NCBI RefSeq assembly: GCF_000813145.1
Contig: NZ_BAZF01000003.1
Coordinates: forward strand, 248,001-312,000
DNA length: 64,000 nt
Direction: 5' to 3'
Source of the DNA: Geobacter sp. OR-1
Lineage (GTDB): Bacteria; Desulfobacterota; Desulfuromonadia; Geobacterales; DSM-12255
Shown one piece after another: positions 17,510-24,271 of the stretch; the stretch's first letter is position 1, and the number at the start of each line of letters is the position of its first letter. The position numbers and the translations under genes are program-made. The notes beneath the pieces are model-generated. The model made no database searches. It had not been told where the DNA came from and worked only from the letters and a program-made list of their open reading frames with translations.

Positions 17510-19138
17510 TCATGCATTTGCCGCGATCGTCACATCGCTGAGCCTGAATTTGCTCACCATCCTTGCCAGCTTGTTTACCTCGGATTCAAGATTTCTGGCT
17601 GCTTCCGCCGACTCGAAGGCGCCTTCGGCGTTTTTATGGGTAACGTCATTGATCTGGCTTACGGCACGGGATATCATATCCAGGCCACTGGCCTGCTCCT
17701 GGCTGGCCATGGATATTTCGTCGGTGAGGGTGCCGATGGTATGGGCGCCCTGGACCGCTCCGACGAGGAGGTCGTCGATCTCCTTTGCCAGTGACTCTCC
17801 CCGGTGCGAAAGCTCCACCGAATTCCTGATGAAAAGATCGGTACGCTTTGACGCATCGGTCGACCGCTTGGCCAGTTGGCGGATCTCTTCCGTAAGGCCC
17901 TCGAAATCGTTACCGGCGCCCTCGACATGGGCCGCTTCGATGGCGGCATTGACCCCAAGCAGGTTCGACAGCATCGCGATGTTGTTGAGATCGTCAATTA
18001 GATACTGAAATTCGTTCTGCAGTTTTTCCATCTCCTGCCGGTCTCCCGAACCGTTGTCGAACCTGATCCCGCCGCGGAAATCTTCCAGCTGTTTCACCGC
18101 ATTTTCACACCGCACAGAGAGGTTCCGGATTTCATTGGCCACAACGCCGAATCCCCCGGCCGATGACCGGACGCGGGTTGCCTTTTCCGCCGCGCTGGTG
18201 GACAGAGTTTCCGTTTCCTTGGCAATGGCATCGATCTCCTGGACGATGGCTGCGGTGTTGTCGGAAGAAGCGCGGATTTCGCCCATGGTGTCGAGCATCC
18301 GTTCCATCTCTTCTTTTGCGGTTGCGATCGATTCCGCTGCAAGCTGGGAATTCTGGCGGGCATCGTTCGTATTCTGGGCACTCTTGATCGAGCTTTCGGA
18401 GATCTGAGCCAGGTTCTTGGAGGTTTCGGACAACTGGTTTTTCTGCTCCGCGGCTCCTTCAGAGACGATATGGCTGATCTGGGTGATCCTGTTACCGACA
18501 TCGGTAACGGTTCCGACCGATTCGGCAACCTGGGCTATGGCCGAATGCAGCGATTCAGCCGTTGCATTCATCGCCTTTTTAATTACGGCATGTTCGCCGC
18601 GATACTTGCCTTTCATCCTGGCGCCCAATTCGTAGCCGGCCAGTCTTTCCAGTACCGCGCTCGCCTCGTGCACCGGATTGATGATCCCGTCCAGGGTCCT
18701 GTTCACGCCGGAGATGAGATCATGCCAGATCCCCTCGTAATCCCAGTCGTTGCCCCGGGTGCGCAGCTTTCCTTGTTCGATGCCGCCGATCAGGTTTCTG
18801 GTCTCGTTGTTGAGGCCGTATAAAGTCGCCAGCAGCGTGTTCAGGTTAAGCTTGATGTTGTTGAACTCCCCCTTGTAGTCGTCGATGACGAATGGGGGGA
18901 TGCGGCCGTGGGCAATTTCGTCGATTGCTCCGGCAGCAAGGTGCAGCGGCGCGACCAGGGTGTCCAACATCCTGTTGACCAGGGCGATCAGTTCGGCGTC
19001 GGCTCCGGCATGGGTTGACGGGTCGCCCCTCTCGTCAAGGCGGCCCTCCATCATCGCCGCGGCAAGCCGGCTGAGTTCATCGTGGAGGGCTGAATCTGAA
19101 TGAGTCTGAGCAGGTTCCGGTCTATTGGCCTTCTTCAT
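17510..19138 (-). CDS. Soluble methyl-accepting chemotaxis-like protein with HAMP array and duplicated signalling tip
   Basis: 542 residues from ATG 19138, whose ATGA overlaps the hydrogenase protease stop. There is no signal peptide or membrane segment. Residues about 50-200 look like tandem HAMP-type helical units (repeats of LN.LL and GKLRTRGND-like turns). Two signalling-tip segments follow. The first (AIAKETETLSTSAAEKATRV then GFGVVANEIRNLS) has lost the NAAIEAA core. The second (NLLGVNAAIEAAHVEGAGND) keeps it. A turn, RFDNGSGD, separates them. The gene is the last of the soluble hydrogenase operon, which suggests a receptor reporting hydrogenase activity or redox state. Confidence 0.85.
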   Translation of the reverse strand: MKKANRPEPAQTHSDSALHDELSRLAAAMMEGRLDERGDPSTHAGADAELIALVNRMLDTLVAPLHLAAGAIDEIAHGRIPPFVIDDYKGEFNNIKLNLNTLLATLYGLNNETRNLIGGIEQGKLRTRGNDWDYEGIWHDLISGVNRTLDGIINPVHEASAVLERLAGYELGARMKGKYRGEHAVIKKAMNATAESLHSAIAQVAESVGTVTDVGNRITQISHIVSEGAAEQKNQLSETSKNLAQISESSIKSAQNTNDARQNSQLAAESIATAKEEMERMLDTMGEIRASSDNTAAIVQEIDAIAKETETLSTSAAEKATRVRSSAGGFGVVANEIRNLSVRCENAVKQLEDFRGGIRFDNGSGDRQEMEKLQNEFQYLIDDLNNIAMLSNLLGVNAAIEAAHVEGAGNDFEGLTEEIRQLAKRSTDASKRTDLFIRNSVELSHRGESLAKEIDDLLVGAVQGAHTIGTLTDEISMASQEQASGLDMISRAVSQINDVTHKNAEGAFESAEAARNLESEVNKLARMVSKFRLSDVTIAANA

Positions 19139-19635
19139 GTCATAATCCCCTGGCTGAATCTCATGATCTCGTTTTTTATGCGGTCTGCCGTTTCGCCCAG
19201 GACAGCCTCGGTCTCCGGGGTCATCGCCTCCCTGGTCATGTTGAAGCACCGTCCCTCAATTCCGTAAAGCACGATCTCCTGCGGCAGCTTTTCGGGGTAA
19301 AGGAGTTTACCTATCTCTACGGTTTCTCTCAGCCCGATTCCGTGCGCCGATATTGCGCCGGTGGGGCATGCCGGCAGGTCATCCCAGTTCAAGCGGTGGA
19401 TGGTGCCGGCCGGGGCATTGAACTGCACGGCATCGACGACAATCAGCAACCGCTCGTTACCGGTAAGGCGGTCGAGCAGCGCCACTCCGCCTACACCTGC
19501 GTATTCAAGCCTGACCGTCTCAGGCAGCGGGATCTCCTGCAGCAGGTGCCAGATCTCGTACCCCACGGCATCATCGGCGATCAGTTCATTGCCGATGCAG
19601 ACCACGAGGATGCCGGATTTCGGGGCAGGGGTCAT
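19135..19635 (-). CDS. Hydrogenase maturation endopeptidase (HyaD/HoxW family)
   Basis: 166 residues from ATG 19635, which overlaps the stop of the preceding gene as ATGA. VVCIGNELIADDAVGYEIWH is the family N-terminus with the first nickel-binding acidic residue; VVDAVQF and AHGIGLRETVEIG follow. It should remove the C-terminal tail of the large subunit encoded at 20343-21770, whose sequence continues 16 residues past the cleavage His. It is distinct from the protease of the hya operon. Confidence 0.88.
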   Translation of the reverse strand: MTPAPKSGILVVCIGNELIADDAVGYEIWHLLQEIPLPETVRLEYAGVGGVALLDRLTGNERLLIVVDAVQFNAPAGTIHRLNWDDLPACPTGAISAHGIGLRETVEIGKLLYPEKLPQEIVLYGIEGRCFNMTREAMTPETEAVLGETADRIKNEIMRFSQGIMT

Positions 19636-20090
19636 TGGGTCTTGATCCTGGTCCGGCACTCTGCGCCGCACGAGACGATTTCCGACTTTACCGGGCGGCT
19701 GACGAGTTCGTTCATTATTCCATCGAGGTACGAATGGAAGAGCCTGCAGGTGGCCCCGCCCATCGGCATTCCCCTTAGAGCGCACGCGTCTCTGAGCACG
19801 CACCGTTTAAACAGCAGCTCTTCTCCCTGCTCCGGCTTTTCCAGGGAGAAGTCGAAGCCTGATTTCATTCTGGCGGCAAGGAGGGTGATGGTCTCTTCGA
19901 GTGACGGGTTCTGGAGATACACCGGCAGTTTCCTGGCCATCTCCCGTCCTGCTATCCGGCCGACCGGAGCTGTGGCCCCACCCATGATATTGTCGATCGT
20001 GGTGGTGAAGATGTCGAGGAGAAAGGCCACCTCGTTGAACGCCTTTTTATGGTCGTCCAGGGTTGCGATTGCCACGGCTTCGCTGCTCAT
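19632..20090 (-). CDS. V4R-like (4-vinyl-reductase/hydrocarbon-binding-type) protein B
   Basis: 152 residues. The C-terminal pattern GEELLFKRCVLRDAC...GGATCRLFHSYLDGIMNELV followed by SEIVSCGAECRTRI resembles the V4R small-molecule-binding domain, with its closing E..C...G..C motif. It is a paralogue of the protein at 22713-23249: IAGREMARKL against LAGKRLGMKL, GEEL, and the same spacing of Cys residues. It overlaps the ferredoxin gene upstream and the protease downstream by 4 bp each. Assignment to V4R is by pattern only; the ligand is unknown. Confidence 0.6.
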   Translation of the reverse strand: MSSEAVAIATLDDHKKAFNEVAFLLDIFTTTIDNIMGGATAPVGRIAGREMARKLPVYLQNPSLEETITLLAARMKSGFDFSLEKPEQGEELLFKRCVLRDACALRGMPMGGATCRLFHSYLDGIMNELVSRPVKSEIVSCGAECRTRIKTQ

Positions 20091-20338
20091 AGGAATTTCT
20101 CCATTTTGGCGCAAAACTTCAGGTCGCGGTAAAAGTTCCTGACCGAGTGATAGTTGCTGTGACTCAGCGCTCCCGAGGGGCAGAGGTAGGCGCAGCTCAG
20201 GCAGGCGATACAGTCTTCGGCATGCTTCACGGTGCAAAGCCGCTGTTGCGAATCCAATTCGAAGACCTTTGTCGGGCAAACGTCCACACAGATTTCGCAG
20301 CCGCGACAGGCCTGTTCATGGACTGTGATCTCTACCAT
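20087..20338 (-). CDS. 2[4Fe-4S] ferredoxin of the soluble hydrogenase
   Basis: 83 residues with two cluster motifs, CRGCEICVDVCP and CIACLSCAYLCP, followed by a basic, aromatic C-terminal tail (about 25 residues). It is placed between the large-subunit gene and V4R-like B, 4 bp after the large-subunit stop. It probably carries electrons to or from the hydrogenase small subunit. Confidence 0.9.
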   Translation of the reverse strand: MVEITVHEQACRGCEICVDVCPTKVFELDSQQRLCTVKHAEDCIACLSCAYLCPSGALSHSNYHSVRNFYRDLKFCAKMEKFL

Positions 20339-20342
20339 TTGG

Positions 20343-21770
20343 CTACCTCCGGATTGTGCGGACTCTTCTGCCGCCCCTGTTTATGGTGACTTCAAGCGGC
20401 ATTGCTCCCAGGGCATGCGTTGCGCACGACAGACAAGGGTCATAGCAGCGGATGCCGAATTCAATGGCGTTGAGCAGGGCTTTGTCATCCGGCAAGCCTA
20501 TGACATGGGAGTTTGCGGCCTGATGGACTGTCCTGTTGATCAGGGAATAGTTCTGCTGAGTGGCGACGATCAGGTTGGCGGCCCGTATAATCCCGTTTTC
20601 ATCGATTTCGTAATCGTGGATCAATGTTCCGCGCGGGGCCTCGACATGACCGACACCCCGCCCGCCGGGGAACTTCACCGGTACGCGCGTCTCCCCGAAT
20701 ATCCGCTTGTCCCGGATGATTTCGCTGCCATGCTCGATTGCCCAGATCGTCTCGATCAGTTTGGCGTATGCCTGCATTACCGTTATGTGGCACGGGCTGC
20801 CGCCGAGCTTCTTGAACTCGGCATATTCCGCATCGGCAAGTTCGGTCCCGTACTTGCCGGCCACGTTGATTCGTGCCAGCGAGCCGACCCGGTATTCGTG
20901 CTGTTCGCCATTGTCGAGAATGCTTACCGGCTTCATATAGGACCAGTCGAGCACCGACTCGACCAGATGCCGGTCATAATCCTGGATCGGAAATTCGGCC
21001 CGGACATTCCCCTGCTCGTCTATGGCCTTCAGGGTCCCTTCCACCATCGAAACAGAGCCGTTTCGCACCGTGCCCAGAGACCAGGATGGGGTGATCCATT
21101 CCTTCAGCATTGCCGGGTGCAGTTCAACCTGCTTGAGGAGCAGCTGTTTAACCACTGGCGCCAGCTCTTTCAGCAACGACAGGGCTTCGTCCAGCCACGC
21201 CTTGAGCTGTGTCGTCTTTTCCTTGTCGATGATAAAGGTGATCCCGCCGGCAACCGAGGTCACCGGGTGCGTCCCCCTGCCTCCGACCATCTCGTTGATC
21301 TTCTGGCCGATGGTCCGGAGCAGCAGGGCCTTCTTGGCCACATCAGGGGCAGCCTGCACCACGCCGACGACATTTCTGACCGCCGGGTCGGCATCGAGCC
21401 CCATCACCAGGTCCGGTCCCTGCAGGACGAACAACGACAGGGCATGCGAGTGGATCAGGTGCCCCATGTACATCAGCTCTCGCAGAAGCTTTGCCGCAAC
21501 CGGAGCTTCGATGCCGGCAGCGTTGTCCAGGGCATTGGATGCCGCCAGGTGGTGTGCCGTCGGACAGACACCGCAGATACGGCCGGTAATGTGGGGCATC
21601 CGGTCCGCTTCCATTCCGACCAGGATCTTCTCGAAGCCGCGCAGCTCGTTTACTACCAAGCCTGCCGATTCCAAATTTTTGCCATCGTCCGAAAGATTCA
21701 GAAATACCCTGGCATGCCCCTCGATCCTGGTTATGGGGTCGATCTTGATAGTCTTGTTTGATTTACTCAT
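20343..21770 (-). CDS. mvhA: Soluble [NiFe] hydrogenase large subunit, Mvh-type (group 3-like)
   Basis: 475 residues. The N-terminal nickel ligands are in GRICGVCPTAHH (near residue 63) and the C-terminal ones in DPCLSCATH (near 455). The usual DPITRIEGHARV start is present. After the cleavage His another 16 residues remain (ALGAMPLEVTINRGG...), requiring the protease encoded downstream. There is no signal peptide on either subunit, so the enzyme is cytoplasmic. It overlaps the small-subunit gene by 8 bp. The closest known type is the methyl-viologen-reducing/F420-non-reducing hydrogenase; the exact group needs a phylogeny. Confidence 0.9.
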   Translation of the reverse strand: MSKSNKTIKIDPITRIEGHARVFLNLSDDGKNLESAGLVVNELRGFEKILVGMEADRMPHITGRICGVCPTAHHLAASNALDNAAGIEAPVAAKLLRELMYMGHLIHSHALSLFVLQGPDLVMGLDADPAVRNVVGVVQAAPDVAKKALLLRTIGQKINEMVGGRGTHPVTSVAGGITFIIDKEKTTQLKAWLDEALSLLKELAPVVKQLLLKQVELHPAMLKEWITPSWSLGTVRNGSVSMVEGTLKAIDEQGNVRAEFPIQDYDRHLVESVLDWSYMKPVSILDNGEQHEYRVGSLARINVAGKYGTELADAEYAEFKKLGGSPCHITVMQAYAKLIETIWAIEHGSEIIRDKRIFGETRVPVKFPGGRGVGHVEAPRGTLIHDYEIDENGIIRAANLIVATQQNYSLINRTVHQAANSHVIGLPDDKALLNAIEFGIRCYDPCLSCATHALGAMPLEVTINRGGRRVRTIRR

Positions 21771-22716
21771 AGTCTGCCTCTGCGTCTCCTATCCACTTCT
21801 TGATCAGGAAGGTCGGTTTTTCGCCGATCATGGATGTCGCCATTGTGTAAGAGTAAAGCGATTTCGATGAGTTCTCTATTTCCCGGACAATTGCATCGCG
21901 TGGTATTTTTGTCAGCCGCGACATCCGGTCGGCAATCTCGGTTCGGATGTCGCGGTTGGGTTCGGTCAGGATCTGCATGGTGGCCCCGGCACAGCCGGTG
22001 CACGGAATGCCGTTGAGCGGACAGGGGGAGAGGCAGCGATCGAGCGTCACCGATCCCATGCAGAGATATCCCTGGCTCAAGAAGCACTGCTCCGGATCGG
22101 GGCTGCCGTCAAGGTTCCCCCGAATGGCATCGGTATCGGTTTTTTCCATCTTCCTCTTGCACTTGGCGCAGACCGATTCCTTGGTGGCTTTCGGTGTTCG
22201 CCCCTCAACCAGGGCCAGCAGGGCGTCGAATATGAATGCCGGATGAGGCGGGCAACCGGGAAGGTAGAGATCGACATCAATAACACTGTCCAGGGGGGTT
22301 ACGGCCGGTTCCAGTGGTGAAACCTCTCTGCTCGGGGGGAGATGCGGTGTTGTGGTCTTGTTCTTCATGTAGACCGAATCCACGATCTCTTCCCGGGTAT
22401 GGATGTTTCCTGCTCCTGCCGGTCCGCCATGCACGGCGCATGATCCCCAGGCGATGATCAGGTCGCAGCTCTTGCGCATTTCCTCTGCTGCGTGGCGGTC
22501 ATGCTCGTTCCTGATGGCCCCGGAAACAAGGCCCACGGTTGCCTTGGGATAATCCTTGATGTCGGTCAGGACCGGACAACGTTGTATCTGTACAGCGTCA
22601 AGAACGGTCAGGATCTTCTCGTGCAGGTCGACTATGGCCACATGGCAGCCCGAACAGTCGCTGAGCCATTCGGTGTTTACGGTGACTGGTTGTTTCCGCG
22701 GAGCTGATCGGCTCAT
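21763..22716 (-). CDS. mvhG: Soluble [NiFe] hydrogenase small subunit
   Basis: 317 residues from ATG 22716, which overlaps the stop of V4R-like A as ATGA. SDCSGCHVAIVDLHEKIL gives the first two proximal-cluster cysteines; IIAWGSCAVHGG and DLYLPGCPPHPAFIFDAL provide the others. The C-terminal third is Cys-rich (CAKCKRKM, CLSPCPLNGIPCTGCAG) and should hold the medial and distal iron-sulfur clusters. No Tat signal is present, unlike HyaS. An insert of about 60 residues with CAKCKRK is longer than in typical MvhG. Confidence 0.88.
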   Translation of the reverse strand: MSRSAPRKQPVTVNTEWLSDCSGCHVAIVDLHEKILTVLDAVQIQRCPVLTDIKDYPKATVGLVSGAIRNEHDRHAAEEMRKSCDLIIAWGSCAVHGGPAGAGNIHTREEIVDSVYMKNKTTTPHLPPSREVSPLEPAVTPLDSVIDVDLYLPGCPPHPAFIFDALLALVEGRTPKATKESVCAKCKRKMEKTDTDAIRGNLDGSPDPEQCFLSQGYLCMGSVTLDRCLSPCPLNGIPCTGCAGATMQILTEPNRDIRTEIADRMSRLTKIPRDAIVREIENSSKSLYSYTMATSMIGEKPTFLIKKWIGDAEADYE

Positions 22717-23249
22717 CTTTTGGGTCCCTTTCTCTTGACGGGAATCTGCTCTGCGGGCTTGCGATGCAGGGTAAGCCGTTTGAGACAGGCGTTTTCCCCG
22801 GCATGGTCGATCTCCAGTGTGGAGTCGCACCCCATGATGTTCTGCAGTGCGCCGGAGAAAAACCCGAACATCATGTTGCACAACGATCCTTTCTGGTGGT
22901 GGCCGAAGGTAAAGAGAGACTGCCTGATCATGCAGTCGCGGAAGACCAGCATCAGTTCTTCACCCTGTTCCGTATGCCGGATCAGTTCTTTGCGGTCGTG
23001 AGGCATGAAGGTTTCGAAATGCCAGAGGCAGCTGTTGTCAACCAGGACCTTGCTGACAGCGCCGAGCGCCTTTTCGATGTCGTCTGTTTGCGCGACATTT
23101 TCCGAAAGCTTCATCCCCAGCCGTTTTCCCGCCAGGTAGCTGATACTGTTCGCCGATTCGCCGATCGCTTCTTCGATGCCGCTGGCGATGGCGCCCAAAA
23201 ATTTCATGGTCTCCTGGAGTGATGCCCGGGTATCTAACAGCTCGTCCAT
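22713..23249 (-). CDS. V4R-like (4-vinyl-reductase/hydrocarbon-binding-type) protein A
   Basis: 178 residues from ATG 23249 (a GTG at 23261 is an alternative). It is the first gene of the soluble hydrogenase operon. N-terminal helices (AIASGIEEAIGESANSISYL) precede a C-terminal domain with GEELMLVFRDCMIRQ, CNMMFGFFSGALQNIM and DHAGENACLKRL, matching V4R-like B in layout. The Cys and Glu/His residues near the end could bind a metal or ligand. An HNOB/V4R-type sensor or an assembly factor are both conceivable. Confidence 0.6.
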   Translation of the reverse strand: MDELLDTRASLQETMKFLGAIASGIEEAIGESANSISYLAGKRLGMKLSENVAQTDDIEKALGAVSKVLVDNSCLWHFETFMPHDRKELIRHTEQGEELMLVFRDCMIRQSLFTFGHHQKGSLCNMMFGFFSGALQNIMGCDSTLEIDHAGENACLKRLTLHRKPAEQIPVKRKGPKR

Positions 23250-23287
23250 GTGATAACCCACTTTAATTAATGGCTATATTGTATACG

Positions 23288-23298
23288 CATGACTCATG
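23288..23298. promoter_or_regulatory. Perfect 11-bp palindrome in the hydrogenase divergent promoter region
   Basis: CATGACTCATG lies 39 bp before the start of the V4R-like A gene and about 210 bp before hypB. A TATACA-type -10 box on the minus strand lies directly beside it, so it could be an operator of the soluble hydrogenase operon. No cognate regulator is known. Confidence 0.35.
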
Positions 23299-23509
23299 TA
23301 TCGGAGCCGCTTTTGCGAACTTTAACTGTTTTTATGTATAATTCAATAGGTTATCGGATTAGTAGCAAGGTAGTATCTTGTGTATACGGCATTCGGGTTA
23401 TTGCTCCCCGGATGGTAACGGAGAACTGTTTGACCTTCAGATTCGGATGGGGTAGTCTCATCTTTTCTGAGAACAGAGGCTGTTATCCGGAAAAACGGAG
23501 GTTGGATCG

Positions 23510-24259
23510 ATGTGTACCACCTGCGGTTGCTCACCGCATGACCATCATCATGATGACCATCACCACGAACATGACGCCAAGACCGCTTCCCGTAGCGTTA
23601 TCCAGGTGGAGATGGATATTCTGGCCAGGAATAATCGCCTTGCCGGCGGGAATCGGTCCCTGTTTGCGCAAAAGGGGATCTTTGTGCTCAACCTGGTCAG
23701 TTCTCCCGGTTCCGGCAAGACCACCTTGCTGGAGAGGACTCTCAGGGAGATCGGCGGCCGGTTTCGCTGTGCAGTGATCGAAGGCGACCAGCAGACCGAT
23801 AACGATGCGGTGCGGATCGCCGCTACCGGGGTGCCTGCCCGGCAGATCAACACCGGCGCGGGGTGTCATCTGGATGCCCACATGGTCGGCCACGCACTGG
23901 AGCATTTCGATCTCGACAGCCTGGACATCATATTTATCGAAAACGTGGGTAACCTGGTCTGCCCGGCATCGTTCGATCTCGGCGAGCATCACAAGGTGGT
24001 CGTGCTCTCGGTGACCGAAGGGGAGGACAAGCCGCTCAAGTACCCCCAGATGTTTCATGCTGCCGATGTCATGCTCCTGAACAAGATCGATCTGCTGCCC
24101 CATCTGGATTTCAATGTGGAGAGGTGCGTGGAGATGGCGCGGCGCGTCAGGCCCGACGGGATTCTGATGCAGCTGTCGGCCAGGACCGGCGACGGGATGG
24201 CCGCCTGGTACGACTGGCTGGCCGCAGGGGTGGCCGCGGCACAGGCTGCCAACCGGTAA
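23510..24259 (+). CDS. hypB: Hydrogenase nickel incorporation GTPase HypB
   Basis: 249 residues. The N-terminus MCTTCGC is the high-affinity nickel CxxCGC motif, followed by a His-rich store ([13 protein letters not shown]). The G domain shows the P-loop [12 protein letters not shown], switch residues in EGDQQTDND, and NKIDLLP. It loads nickel onto HypA and then the hydrogenase. A GGAGG site precedes ATG 23510. It is the first gene of hypBFCDE, divergent from the soluble hydrogenase operon. Confidence 0.96.
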   Translation: MCTTCGCSPHDHHHDDHHHEHDAKTASRSVIQVEMDILARNNRLAGGNRSLFAQKGIFVLNLVSSPGSGKTTLLERTLREIGGRFRCAVIEGDQQTDNDAVRIAATGVPARQINTGAGCHLDAHMVGHALEHFDLDSLDIIFIENVGNLVCPASFDLGEHHKVVVLSVTEGEDKPLKYPQMFHAADVMLLNKIDLLPHLDFNVERCVEMARRVRPDGILMQLSARTGDGMAAWYDWLAAGVAAAQAANR

Positions 24260-24271
24260 GCGGGTAACAAT

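Noticed and set aside
20232-21761. 509-codon plus-strand open frame across the hydrogenase large-subunit gene
   Set aside because: Entirely antisense to the large subunit, with no recognisable motif.
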